From Rhexocercosporidium sp. MPI-PUGE-AT-0058 (lineage: Eukaryota > Ascomycota > Leotiomycetes > Helotiales): a stretch of DNA of 64,000 nt. The stretch is taken from assembly GCA_020746875.1 (NCBI GenBank), contig JAGTJL010000010.1:806001-870000 (forward strand), given 5' to 3'. The stretch's first letter is position 1, and each line of letters starts with the position of its first letter. Under the pieces are notes generated by a model that was not told the origin of the DNA, ran no database searches, and worked only from the letters and a program-made list of their open reading frames with translations. Positions 11,733 to 22,958 of the stretch are shown here, one piece after another. A program made the translations under genes and the position numbers.

Positions 11733-12367
11733 CTAGTTTATAGCATGTGTTCGAGTCCATTCGCGAGCAGTCGCGATAGCAGCTGGTTCATCCTCCTTCC
11801 ATCTCTTCGCAACATCTGGTGCAAGTGGATCGTCAGGATTTGGGGCACCGAGAAGGGCTTGGATCGAGAGGAGGATTGTTCGAATTTGGAGGGCAGGGGA
11901 CCAGTTGCCTAAAGTCGTCTCGTTAGCTTCGTAACCCGGATACCGAATAGCACAGGAAATGATTGAGATTAAACAGCGACATACTCTTGAGGACATCGAG
12001 ACAGATACGGCCAAGCTTGTCGATATTTGGGTGGTAGATCTTGGTGAGGAATCGAATCTTCGGAGGGGTCATAGGATAATCATCTGGCAGGAAGAGCTCG
12101 AGCTTGAATATTCCACCTGTCTAAAATCAGAATCAAAATTGGTTTCGGCATTTTGGAGTCTATCTAACCTTCATATGGAGACTGTGTGGGACCATGTATC
12201 GAGACATCAAAATATCGGAGATTATCTTCGTGGGGAACTGCACTGATGCCTGGGACTCTGCAAAGACACGGATTTAGTCTTCCGATCAAGTAGACAAGGA
12301 TTCTGTATACTTACGGCTCTGCCATCAACCTCTCGGTCTCCTTGATGATTCGTTTTGGCAAGGCCAT
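11733..12367 (-). CDS. UBC13: Ubiquitin-conjugating enzyme E2, Ubc13 type, 149 aa
   Basis: E2 that, with an Mms2-type partner, builds Lys63-linked ubiquitin chains in post-replication DNA repair and signalling. Four exons were deduced: 12367-12315, 12257-12169, 12116-11985 and 11908-11733. Reading phases close to 150 codons. The protein begins [24 protein letters not shown] and carries the UBC fold throughout: [50 protein letters not shown], the active-site Cys86 in [30 protein letters not shown], and the diagnostic C-terminus [18 protein letters not shown]. The residue before NWSPAL is Ser, created across the last splice. Length is close to the 150-153 aa of yeast and human Ubc13. It is transcribed divergently from the MTC5-like gene, 642 bp apart. 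The assignment is very secure. Confidence 0.96.
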
Positions 12368-13009
12368 CTTGTTTAAGGTCTGCCGCTTTGCAGGCGTCAA
12401 AGTTGGTGTAGAGTTCGAGATAGCGATGCCAGACAGGTATAATCCAATCCCTGGATATCTTCAGAAGAAGCACAAGCAGAGAAGTCAGAAATCTAAGGGA
12501 AGCACGTCGACAAGAGATATGTAGACAAGGCTTGGTGGGGGTGGGGCAGAGGTCTAGGAGGTTGTTGCAGTCGATGCGGAAAGATTGTACAAGCTTTCTG
12601 CGTTCGAAGTAAATATCCGCGCTCGCTATTCGCCGTGGGTATTTCCAGTGAATGCAAATGTGGTCTCGTTGAAGTCGTGAATGTTTATATTTCTCCCCAC
12701 CAGCCTTTGATGGTCGTCGGCGCAAGAGTGCAGGAGCGGCAACTTCGGCCCGTCTTGGCGAAACCCAAAGAGGGGAGAAGCTTGGGCACAACTTCGATCT
12801 TGAACCAGCAAGACTAATTGAGAACCTCCTCGCAGAGCTTCATCTTTTCTACATCAAGTAACCATATCTCTCGAATATTCTATACCTGCCTGTGATTCTT
12901 CGACGTGACTCCACTACTATGCACGGCGGAAGCTCGCATTTTAATCCTACGAACGTCAACAGCCTCGTCCTTCTAAGCTTCAGGATGATGCGCAGCCTTC
13001 AAAGTCAAT
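12368..13009. promoter_or_regulatory. Divergent intergenic region between UBC13 and MTC5/SEA3
   Basis: These 642 bp must contain the promoters of both genes. Pyrimidine-rich tracts precede the MTC5 start and the sequence is moderately AT-rich; I cannot assign individual factor sites with confidence. No convincing open frame is present. Confidence 0.5.
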
Positions 13010-16000
13010 ATGATGGATGAGTCGAGGAAGGGGAAGACTATCAAGTCTGCCTTTGATAGTACCACATTCGAAGCAGAAGTGTCGATTCATGTTGAGCGCA
13101 AGGTTGGATCTGCTACTATCTCGCCATCTGGACGAGATGTTGCACTTGCATCGTAAGAGCTCTCAATGCAATACTGTTCTTCAAAGGCATTATTGGGAGA
13201 TATTGACTGATACCATGTAGTACCGACGGGCTCGACATTATTGACCTCGATAATCCTCTAAACCCTCCTCGCCATCTCCGCCATGGACTTCCTTGGCTCG
13301 TTGCAGACGTGCAATGGTCCCCTTTCGCTGCACGGGAGAATTGGGTTGTCAGTACAGCAAATCAGAAGGCGCTGGTATGGAACTTGAACATGCCAGAAGA
13401 TTCTTCTCAGGGAGCAATCGAACACACGCTGCATGGGCATACAAGGGCGATTACGGACATAAATTTTTCTGCACATCACCCCGATATGCTTGCAACTTGT
13501 GCTGTGGATGGATATGTACACTGTTGGGACTTGCGCCGGCCTCGACAGCCTGTTCTTACATTCTGTGATTGGTTTGCTGGTGCAACTCAAGTCAAATACA
13601 ATCGACAAGATTCCCACGTCCTGGCTTCCTCCCATGATCGATGGCTTAGGATATGGGATGACCGAAAGGGAGCTGCGCCAATGAGGTCTATCAATGCCCA
13701 TGAGTCTAAGATTTATGGCGTTGATTGGAATCGAACGAGATCCACAGGGGTCGTGACATGCTCGTTGGACAAAAGCATCAAATTTTGGGATTATTCAAAT
13801 GATGTAGACGAGCCGGAGCGCATCATCCGAACCGACTTCCCCGTTTGGCGAGCTCGACACACCCCTTTCGGATGGGGTGTTTTGGCTATGCCACAGGATA
13901 CTCCTGGTAATCTCCATCTCTATGATCGTCGCCTAGGTAGTGGCGATCAAGATTCTTTCTCACAGGTAGTGACGACTTTCCCTGGACATGGAAATTCCAA
14001 AGTCAAAGAGTTCCTGTGGAGAAGTCGAGGAAGTATTACGGATGAAGGCATCGACAACCGAGAGTTCCAGCTAGTGTCTTGGGGCGAAGACAACCAACTA
14101 AGACTTCAACCTGTAGACCCAGAAACTCTGCAAGGGGTGGGATTCATCAAAGGAACCCAAGTAAGGAAGAAGCTCAATGTTACGCGCAAAGGCGCTATAT
14201 ACAAGACGTTTCGTACCGTAGAGACTACCTCAACGGAAAAACGGGCTGCTACAATCACAGGCCCTCGACCTGGAAGTTCCGGTTTGAAAATAAGTGCTTT
14301 GAGTGCTGGAATGAAGAAGCTAAACCTTCCCCATTCTTCAAGGACCAACCTGATCGTGCGAGCGCCTGCCATGAAAGGCAAAGAGAAGACCACTAAACAA
14401 GACGATCAGAATCAGAAACAAATTGGTTGGATGAGTGGTATCAAATTCACTGCTAGGAGTGAAAATACTGCATCTCAGAAGCGACCTACGTCAAGACGCC
14501 TGTCCCTTCTCAACCCAGAGTTTGATGAGGATGGTGATTGGGATCAGCCAGAAACTCTTCATGATGAAATCATTCGCATTCATGACCAGCTACCTAAGAT
14601 CACCTTTGACGATGTCAATATGGACAAAAGAACGATTGTGGTGTCGATGAATGGGCCATGGGGTGATGACGGCAACGCAATCTACATCAAGGTGACCATT
14701 GTATTCCCCGAGCAATATCCGGAGTCCAAGGCACCGACCTTTACTTTAGGGAAGACTTCGCTCATGCCAGATGATGTGTATACTAAGCTCAAACGAGAGC
14801 TACACCAGATTGCGGCTGGGTTCATTTCACGCAAGCAAGGTTGTCTCGACGCAGCCCTGTGCTACCTTCTTGGGGAAGTGGATCTGGAGACCAGCACGAC
14901 ATTCTTCAAGGACGTCGGCGATTTGGATGATGATCTGGATGCTCTTGCCGATGAAAGCTCTAGCGACGATGATGACGAAGATATTCCAGCAGCAATAACT
15001 TCACAAGAAATTGGACCAAGTACAACAGGAAATTCGACCATGCCAAGGAGCACAAATGCCAATGTTCCTCTTCCGCGGCTATGCGGAGCTCGTTTCTCTG
15101 CAAACGGCAAGCTGGTCTGCTTTTTCCCACCCAAGGAAGACAAGGTCAAGTCGCTTCTGGAGACCTTGGTTGCAAAGAACAACGCGCGTTCGAAAGGAGA
15201 CCCAGTCTTCGAGACGTTTGGTAGGCTGAACAACAATACTTCTCCTGTGCCTCGTATCAAAGCGATGTCTCTTGCTTCTGAGAGTAAGTCTGACTCGGAT
15301 GTATCTGATGAATCCGACGAGACTTCGTCAAGCGATTCCGATTCATCCCATTTCCGTATCCCTAGATTTCAAATGTCAGACTACTTCCGTAGATCTGGTC
15401 GGCGACTGTACCGAAGAGGTTCCCCCACCATCCTGTCTCAGAGATCTAGTGCTGCTGGTACAGGGACCGGTACAGGGACTGGGACTGGTACCGGAATTGG
15501 AAGGACTCGATCCTCGAAGCCAAAGAATATTGTGTGCTTGCACAATATTAACAATCTCTTGCCAGCGAGGCCTGAACTTGCAGAGGACTACGCCATCTTT
15601 GGGGAAGGACCAGAAGTATGTGAGAAAAATGCCGAAGCTGCCGAAAAACATGGCTACAAAGATCTTGCGGATGTTTGGAGATATGCTGCGATGCTCCTCC
15701 ATAATGAAGTTCCTCTTGAAGTCCTGGACCAAACACATCGGAGAGAGCCAATACTTGTCATCGCGAAAGATGCTGTGAGGCGAAACCGCAGCAATAGCGG
15801 TTCTGATAGTGGTCTTGACCTTACCTATGATTTTCGAAGCCGGCGAAACAGTCTTTCCGGAAGAGTGAAGTGGGGAACCAATCCACTGGCGAAGCAATTG
15901 ATTGGAGATTTATTCACTTATTTCGAGCGTCTTGCAGACGTCCAAATGCTAGCTATGTTGTCGTGCGTGTTCAGTGAGCCGCTTGCCAAAGATGCAGCCT

Positions 16001-17505
16001 CACACGCGGAGCTCTACATGACCCAACCTCAGACGCCAATATCCATGAAAACGCCAGCGTTCTCGCTTGATTACTTTCCAACAGACGCGGCTGCCTGGAG
16101 CATGTACCAGAAGACTCCCATAAATTCTGTGGTTTCAACTCCAAAATTCTCCCATACTCCATCTGGCCTATATGGGTCGGTGGGGTCCTCGAACGGTGCT
16201 TGGGGAAGTGATCCCGCCTCGACCTCCTACTCTTGTGGAGAGACGCCGCCCTTGAGATCCAATCGTGCAAGCTCTGAGTACCTCAACCAGCAGACTCAGA
16301 GTCTGTCGACATCTCCGGATAACGCCCGCAGTTTTCGTCGAGCTAACTCGGGTATTGCTCATAGTTTTGCTGCAAGCTTTTCTAGACCATTTGCAATCAC
16401 AGCTTCATCTTCACCTCCAAATCCTCCATCCAGTCGGAAACGACCAAGTCCAGTGGAGAATATGCTAAACTCACTGGCCCCCAGCACAATCACCTGGGGA
16501 AACACAACCGTCCTTGGAAGTGTGAAAGAACAAGCCATCACTGAAAGATCTTCATACTCCGATGATGAGAGCACCAAAGACGAGTGGAAGCCATCCATTT
16601 GTACAGGGATCAGTCTCACCATGGAGAATCAGAACGCTTTCGATGACGAGGGTTGTATGAGCACTCCTCTGCTGGATTTAAACCATGCTGCTCTATATGC
16701 CAGCTACCGAAGAACCTATGCCGAGCTACTGTTCTTCTGGGGCCATCCTTTGGCACGCCTGGAGATTTTGAAGTTCAATGGCCTGAAAGATTATTTCACC
16801 GAGCATGAAGTTACGGAAAACAAAACGTTCGCGGCATCCATTCTATCGAATGACACTCATACCCTGAGCCACGACCCGTCGCCTCCCTCCCCAATCATAC
16901 TAGGCAAAAAGGATCAGCATCTACAACTGCCACCTTCACCCTTCACCGATCAAGGACTTGACGTCACAGGCTATTGCCTGAAGCATGACACTCGTCTCGA
17001 ACCTCTCATCGGCAGCAATCTTGGAGGTGCTGTTGGCCGATGCGAGAAATGCAAAGCTACGCAGCGTCAGCTTCGGTGCACGATTTGCATGGAGCCAATA
17101 AGCGCCATCTTTGCACCATGCCTCTCGTGTGGTTGTGCGGCGCACGAAGACTGTCTGACAGAGTATCATGCGTCCGGGAACACAATGTGCGCTGGAGGAT
17201 GCGACTGCGATTGTGGAGAGAAGGCGAGCGCTGGAGTGGTTGAGGGCTGGGAAGTCATGATGGATGCAATTGAGCGGCTGAGAAATATCGACAAGCATGT
17301 GTCAAAGGGGATGAAAGAGAAACAAGAACTAGAAGACTGGGATGTAGAAGTGAGCGCCGACTGGGAAGCAGCTCACATCCCAAGTGGAGGTCTCGGGAGA
17401 GGCTACTCGACTCTCAGCAAGAGGCTGGGCCAGGTGAGGAGTGGAGACTGGGGTATGTCGGCTGTGAAGAAGAAGCCGAGCAGTCTCAGGAATGAGAACA
17501 TTTGA
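13010..17505 (+). CDS. MTC5: SEACAT/GATOR2 subunit, Mtc5/WDR59-like (WD40-RWD-RING), 1475 aa
   Basis: Vacuole-membrane-associated subunit of the SEA complex (SEACAT, the fungal GATOR2), which antagonises SEACIT to let TORC1 respond to amino acids. Exon 1 is 13010-13152 and exon 2 is 13221-17505, with a 68-nt intron splitting the first propeller blade. WD40 blades occupy about residues 30-330 (VLASSHDRWLRIWDDR, HESKIYGVDWNRTRST, CSLDKSIKFWDYS). An RWD domain follows near 490-590 (HDEIIRIHDQLPKITFDDVN, FPEQYPESKAPTF). Long acidic and serine-rich linkers follow, including a Gly-Thr dipeptide run near 15465-15500. A C-terminal RING-like zinc domain sits at about 1320-1390 (CEKCKATQRQLRCTICMEPI, CLSCGCAAHEDCL, CDCDCGE). 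The WD40-RWD-RING order separates WDR59/Mtc5 from WDR24/Rtc1, which lacks RWD. The second in-frame ATG at 13013 is an equally possible start. Confidence 0.93.
15456..15504 (+). repeat. In-frame GGTAC(A/C)GG(G)ACT-type coding microsatellite
   Basis: Imperfect hexamer repeats (GGTACAGGGACC and GGGACTGGTACC variants) inside the MTC5-like gene encode a glycine-threonine dipeptide run. The repeat lies in a disordered linker after the RWD domain, where length variation should be tolerated. Confidence 0.8.
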
Positions 17506-17921
17506 TTATGATTTGATTGCATGTGCTGCGGGGCGTAGACGGAAACGGCATCCGTGTTTACGTATTGTATCGAGTATGGAATGGGTTCGGAATTGCCAAC
17601 ATAGCGTGTATTGTCTAGTATTGTAATGTCTTGAATACAAAAGAAGATCCAAAGGTCGTTGGGTAGTCGCAGGACTTGAAGTTGGTCATGGTGTCGGTGT
17701 TATCTCGACAAGAATATTTTGGCTTTGTGTCCGATTATTTTCATCATTGTTCACTCTTACAAGCATCTAATTGCAGTACTCGTCGGCGGAAACCCTAAAT
17801 AATGGAGGTGCCGACCTTTTTACCCCTAAAATGTGATTATCTTGGGCTTCGCCAAAAGCTCAAGATTTGAACTAGCGAGCTGTGCACAATAGAAATCAGA
17901 ACTTGGAATAATACAGACATT
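17506..17921. other. Intergenic 3' region
   Basis: This lies between the convergent ends of the MTC5-like gene (+) and the decayed F-box gene (-). It presumably holds both 3' ends. No open frame or structured element stood out. Confidence 0.4.
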
Positions 17922-18999
17922 TTAAGTCCGAAAAAGAGTACTCTGATCGGATTCTGACAGACTCTTGCCCTTCATGATGGAATCGCTCCACAATATCTTC
18001 GCAGAACCACAGATTTCGAAGTGAGCCAGAAATTCATCCTCTGAGAATGCTGTATTCTGGTTCCTGAACAGATCTTCAGTAATATCACGACCAAGAGCGA
18101 AATATCCATCCATTCTGTACCAATCATACTCACATCCACGGCAGTAAACGCCCCTATGGAGCCGACGCTGTTGCGTATCCAGATAAGGAAATGCAGTACA
18201 GGCCATGAAGCGAAGGTATCATTTGCACCAGGAGGCCGAGGAATCGGTCTATTGGCTACCATTCGAATCCGATTCTTCTGGACATCTCCATCGCTATTGC
18301 TCCCGCGACGCATACCAAGAGCTGCCGCCTTCTCCATCTCTACTTCGCTGCCGTAAATCGAGATCCCCAGTCGCCTAACCTCCTCACGACTGACAATTCG
18401 GACTCGTCTCCGATGGATCTTTTGTGAGATTCTATAACTGCCCGGAACGGTGGTTCTGATTGCAATCTTCTTGAAAGCTTTATCGGCCGGCCCGAAGAGG
18501 GCTGCCGCGGTTGCGACTGAAACAACAACCATCTCGGGATTCGTTTGGAAGCAAGAAAAACAGCATCGGCGACCTGTGGGAAGAAACATGAACGAACCAA
18601 AACCCTTGCATCAAGTACAACGATCTTGGGAAAGCATATAGTAGAGGCTCTTGGCGCTATATCTCGACAGGAGGGAAGTGGCGGAAAGGGCTCCCAGTAC
18701 ACCAGGTGCAAAGAGAGTAAGGTCTCGGTAGGCTGGGAACGATTCCACAATGCCTTTAGCACGAGAATTCAGACATCGCAAGAAGCCAAGGCTTTGAAAT
18801 CGAGCTCGAGCAGTATATAGTGAAGTATCTCAAGAGGTAGGAGGTTGAATCGGCCCATTGACGCGGTACCGCTGTTCTCGACTAAATTGGAAGATCCAAG
18901 GGGTCTGGACCCAAGACATCGTATCATGGCTCCATCTACTTCGCTCCAATGATAGGCGATAGAAGTGAGGATTGTATTCTCTCCAGCTTCATGATCCAT
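17922..18999 (-). pseudogene. Decayed F-box protein gene
   Basis: Remnant of a fungal F-box protein of the kind with an N-terminal F-box and a cysteine-containing middle region; intact relatives act as SCF ubiquitin-ligase substrate receptors. The F-box (MGRFNLLPLEILHYILLELDFKALAS) starts at 18855. Family-like sequence then continues across three lesions. A frame change near 18768-18773 (CDV to NSRAKGIVESFPAYRDLT) implies a missing base. An in-frame TGA at 18611-18613 sits where a sense codon is expected, between SQDRCT and CKGFGSFMFLPTGRRCC. A second frame change near 18208-18220 lies before FMACTAFPYLDTQQRRLHRG, which continues through GCEYDW to the stop near 17922. None of the breaks has usable splice signals, so introns do not rescue it. 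Multiple lesions make pseudogene status likely. Confidence 0.75.
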
Positions 19000-19483
19000 T
19001 TTGACGTTGGCGTCGTTGATTTCAACATTGAGGTAGCGGGATGTTCAGTTCACGACGCGTGCTTGTCGTGTACCTCGGTAAAGTAGTCCAAATTTGAACG
19101 CGAGTTTGTCAACAAAAATGTGATAAGGACGCAGCTATGACACCAAAATTCCGGCATTATCCTCTAGAAGCAATTATTGAACGCTGTGTTTTTGACTCAA
19201 TTCACGATCAAATTACACGAGATCAATAGGTATTTAGAAGAGTTATGGTCATGCTTGCCAACGACAGCATCTTCTGAGAATATAATTTTTAGAATCGACG
19301 TAGCAATTGAAACTTGAAATAAGAACTCCCAAGTAAAACGTTATTGATAAGTAGGAGATTAATACAGCCTAGTAGAGTATACAACACAGCCACAAGCTGC
19401 CAAGGACTCCTTACCCGTACTTGGTACGTACTCAGTCAGGCCTTGAGCGCCCCAGCATCCACCCTCCTCAAGCCGACTTTTAC
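19000..19483. other. Intergenic, nothing seen
   Basis: This is the upstream flank of the decayed F-box gene and the 3' flank of the small cysteine-rich gene. It is AT-richer than its surroundings. No supported open frame, RNA or repeat is present. Confidence 0.4.
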
Positions 19484-19678
19484 CTATGATTCCATTGTTA
19501 CTGGCGCATTTGGACTTACCAAATGGGCACGGCAATAATTAACCGAGTCCTTCTTCTTCCTTTTATGAATACCAGCCCCCATGCATTTGACATTGGTGCC
19601 GTGGCGTTCAACACACTGTTCAAACTCTGAGTTCTTCACACAGCCGCAGGTGTACTTGATATACCACTGGTCGCACAT
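19484..19678 (-). CDS. Small cysteine-rich conserved fungal protein, 64 aa
   Basis: The sequence is a single exon starting MCDQWYIKYTCGCVKNSEFE. The pattern C-x7-C-x-C, then FEQC.ERHGTNVKC and YCRAHLVSPNAP, matches a family of very short hypothetical proteins that I recall from Leotiomycetes and relatives, in which GTNVKC and a terminal YC.KHLV.P.A segment are conserved. There is no signal peptide, so it is probably intracellular and may bind a metal through its six cysteines and histidines; this is inference. A GTAAGT after HL could act as a donor, but the unspliced frame matches the family ending better (HLV followed by a Pro and Ala). Function is unknown. Confidence 0.65.
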   Translation of the reverse strand: MCDQWYIKYTCGCVKNSEFEQCVERHGTNVKCMGAGIHKRKKKDSVNYCRAHLVSPNAPVTMES

Positions 19679-20530
19679 GACGATATTTCTGGGGGGAGGT
19701 AAGAGCTGTTCGCCCTTCTCTACAAACTACACCAGGCAGAACCAGGAAGGCTTGCTTACTGCTGAGGGGTAAGCGAGGCGGTTTGAAAAAAGGATATGGC
19801 AGATAAACAAGCAGCTGGGATAATGTTAATGTTTGCAAACGTAGATGGGCCAATGACATTTACAAGTACTTTATTGTTAACCTTAGATTAAGTTAAGATT
19901 GATTCGGTTTTGCAGCTTGAGATAGGGACCGGATGATATACTTAATGTTGCCGTTATGCATCTCTGGGGTCTTTATAGTTGCATCTACCCCAACAGACCA
20001 AAATCCTTCTTCATTGAGCCATATTGCCTGTTTTCAAGCAGGCTGTGGCCAGTACATACGGAGGTATAGCATCGCGCCAACTTAAAGGTGCTCTTAGCGA
20101 AGATAAAGAGGCACGCTAGAATCCTTCGGCCGGTCTTTGTTGTGTGTACGTATGGATGGGACACTCACGGTGCTCGAAATTTGACACTGACTGACTTCGC
20201 CGTCACATGACCGGCTTCTGCGCCATAGGAGCTCTATGGCTTAGACCGCGCGAGACATGAAACTCACCTGGGCGGCTCTACGCTCATGCCGATGATCTTG
20301 TTGGCAGTGAGTGTCCACTCTAATTCATCGAATTTTCTGGAATTGAGGGAGGGGAATTCTCTTCCAGTACCTCATCAACATCACGCTTGGCACTCCTTTC
20401 ACACGCCGCCCTGCCCTTTTGACGTCCACCTCGCTTGATTTCCTTCCGGACCCTTCCCTCCTTCGATAGTCTAAATCTCATACGACGGGGCAAAGGGGGT
20501 GACTTGGATACATCCATCTTACAGGATAGC
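19679..20530. other. Intergenic between divergent small genes
   Basis: This is the upstream region of both the cysteine-rich gene (-) and the kinase-fold gene (+), 852 bp in all. An in-frame extension of the kinase-fold gene to an upstream ATG at 20435 is open but unsupported. No other feature was recognised. Confidence 0.4.
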
Positions 20531-21358
20531 ATGGCATCCCAGACGGAAATTATTGGATCTCAAGAGTTGAGGAGGGTCCTCTCAATGGAAGTAGATGCCG
20601 ACACAGAGAGCGAATATAGGATCCAAGTCAACGACCAAGTCAAATACGTCGTTGTTCAGCCAGGGGTGTACGACTTTGACGAAGTACTCTCTTTCCCGCC
20701 TGCTCTTCTCAAAAATCTTCCGCCCTTTCCGTCCGGCAACTGGACATCGATGAACGTCTCTCGTGATAAAGATGGAGCACCAGTCTACATCGTTTCTTCG
20801 ACGCCATTGAAAGCGGTGACCAGGGTTTGGCACCCAGAGCTAGTTGATATCTTAAGCCTTCGAGAGACAGGTCGTTTTGGGGCGCGGGTTCGCATCGTTG
20901 AAAAGGGAGGGCGAGAGTTTGTGGCGAAAATTGCACGCTTTGATTTTGAAATTGGCTTGGTGGAGAACGAGACTCGTGTTTACGAGAAGCTTGCGCAAGA
21001 AAATATCAATCACCCAGATCGTGCGGCGATATCTCCTGATTTTTGTGGCCATCTAATCGAGAATGGGCGTGTCATGGGCATGCTTATTGAGAAGCTAGAA
21101 GGCAGGAGGGCTAATATAGAGGACATCTCAGCTTGTGAGGCGGCGGTGAAACGGCTTCATGCCGTTGGGGTACTTCACGGGGACGTCAATAGACACAACT
21201 TTGTGGTAGACGAGCAGAGCGGGGTGGTGCGTCTGATCGACTTCGAGAACGCAAAAGATTACGACGTGGTCAAGGCAAGGGAGGAAATCGATTCCTTGAA
21301 GCAGCAGTTGGTTGAAGACACAGGACGAGGTGGGCAAGAAGCCACCCCTAGTAGCTAA
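20531..21358 (+). CDS. Small kinase-fold (APH/fungal kinase-like) protein, 275 aa
   Basis: Single-exon protein with a minimal protein-kinase/aminoglycoside-phosphotransferase-like core, a type expanded in filamentous fungi and often without known substrate. An N-terminal region of about 90 aa leads to REFVAKIARFDFE, where the VAIK-type Lys is Lys of VAK, and to a helix with Glu (ENETRVYEKL). PDFCGHLIENGRVMGMLIEKLEG corresponds to the hinge. The catalytic loop is LHGDVNRHNFVV near residues 215-225 with Asp and Asn present, and the Mg-binding motif is LIDFENA near 235-240 (DFE instead of DFG). The C-lobe is short. The start at 20531 (MASQTEIIG, context TAGCATGGC) is preferred over ATG 20435, whose extra 32 residues look non-conserved. 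All key residues are present, so activity is possible. Confidence 0.75.
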   Translation: MASQTEIIGSQELRRVLSMEVDADTESEYRIQVNDQVKYVVVQPGVYDFDEVLSFPPALLKNLPPFPSGNWTSMNVSRDKDGAPVYIVSSTPLKAVTRVWHPELVDILSLRETGRFGARVRIVEKGGREFVAKIARFDFEIGLVENETRVYEKLAQENINHPDRAAISPDFCGHLIENGRVMGMLIEKLEGRRANIEDISACEAAVKRLHAVGVLHGDVNRHNFVVDEQSGVVRLIDFENAKDYDVVKAREEIDSLKQQLVEDTGRGGQEATPSS

Positions 21359-21859
21359 GAAATAGACAACGTTTCGAGGATAAAACACGAAAGTCACTTT
21401 CAGACCATATGAGGTGGTTCTTGTTGGCGATAGGAAAGATGGCTTTTGGAGAGAATGCTTCTACATTTCAAGAAGTCCATTGGAAGTCATCTTTGACTTA
21501 GCTCGAGTTGCTGACGAAGTAGGAACCGGTCTCCAGCTCCACAGAGAAATTAAGGATGTAAAGAAAGGCCTCAAAATTAGTGTAACTGGCATCCATTATT
21601 TCTGCATAGTCCAGTTCAAGACATCCCAACACCATGAATTTGTAGAGCTCTGGTCGCCTCTCGACAATTTTGTCGACCATTAAGCATGAAGCTTCGACAT
21701 CATGCACAACTCTGACAGGGCAGCGAAACGTAATAATTTGACCATCGTCGCATTGTTTTCGTCGCTCTGCAACATACGCAATAATACTTGCGAGGTAGAA
21801 AAAAAGGCGGACTCGCAAGTGCACAAATGTATTACAGTATTAGCTCCAGATATCGAGAG
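21359..21859. other. Convergent intergenic region
   Basis: This region lies between the kinase-fold gene (+) and the first GNAT gene (-). Overlapping open frames of about 90-108 codons occur on both strands at 21414-21824 but carry no motif I recognise. No gene is called. Confidence 0.4.
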
Positions 21860-22656
21860 TTATACTATGCCATCTTCACAAAATCTAAGCGTGATCGTCT
21901 CGGGATGAAGCCGATCCACATACCAACAAATTGTATCTCTCAACTTCTCTACTGGAACCTCTCCATCGAGTCCTTTGTCCTTAGCTAACCCCCCATAATC
22001 CTTCACGAGTAACTCTCCCTTCCTCGTACCGACTTTCGTAATCGTCTTCACCGACCACACATTCTCTGTATCAATCCTCGCGAGAAGTGTCTTAACAAGT
22101 GATCGATCTTTGCAAGTCGTTCACTCAGCATCCAGTATTGAAAGAATCTAGCTTCTCGGAATATGAGAAAAATAGAAGAACTTACTCTTCAAGCCCCAGA
22201 AAATACCCTCTTTCCCGACAAAAGCTCTCAAAGCCTCAGTCATATACCCCTTCCCCCAGAAATCACAATGAAGCATATACACCAGCTCCGTTCCATCTCC
22301 CACGGTGCCCAACAAACCGATCATTCTCGGTTCGGCACGATTCCTCTCTCCTTCTCTTTCTGTTTCTGTTTCAAGAACAGTATCCTGATCGGGGCGCAGC
22401 AAAATCGCATACTTGTCGATTTTTGGATATGCCGATGTCAGTGACTTTTGCATGAATTCTGTTGATTTTTCGAGAGTATCCATGGGAGAGTGTTGCCTGT
22501 ACTTCTTGTGAGATATGCGGAGGTATGCCGAGTACAGGGGATTACTTACGACCATATCATGGACTCTTTCGATGACCATAAGAGATGAAAGTCTTCGAGA
22601 TGCTTTTCTGAGACTCGTTCGAGCCATAACCGTGGGGTTTCTGGATCGTACACCAT
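21860..22656 (-). CDS. GNAT acetyltransferase, tandem copy A, 221 aa
   Basis: GCN5-related N-acetyltransferase of the Acetyltransf_3/RimJ-like group, using acetyl-CoA on an unknown amine. Exons are 22656-22550, 22496-22186 and 22107-21860; intron 1 is phase 2 and intron 2 is phase 1. Exon 1 gives MVYDPETPRLWLERVSEKHL and EDFHLLWSSKESMIW, the typical RL.L..V...D...... W entry of the family. The acetyl-CoA loop follows MIGLLGTV and YMLHCDFWGKGYMTEALRAFV, with the QxxGxG/A-type site replaced by WGKGYMTEA. Exon 3 carries the region where relatives have N.aS.r, here VKTLLARIDTEN, then an extended C-terminus (KTITKVGTRKGELLVKDYGG) longer than in copies B and C. It is the 3'-most of three tandem paralogues. 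Confidence 0.85.
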
Positions 22657-22958
22657 ATTTGCGAGTCTAGACTGAGAGATTACGTTTGACTAAAATAGTG
22701 GATAAATAATGTAGAGAGTAGTGCTGGGTTTTGGGGACGGAGTCATTAATATGCAAGCTGTCTTCCGAACTCCGTAGGTATCCTGCATACTTGCGGCGTT
22801 GCAGGGCCATTCTGTATCTAGGTACATTTCTACGTGAACATCACGGAGTTTACTTGCTCTTCAGTATCCCCCTCCCCCCCGGCTTCACAACCGTACCGAT
22901 TTTAGAGCCATACAATCCATGTTCAAAGTTGCTTTGATACGGGGTGAAATGGGGGTTT

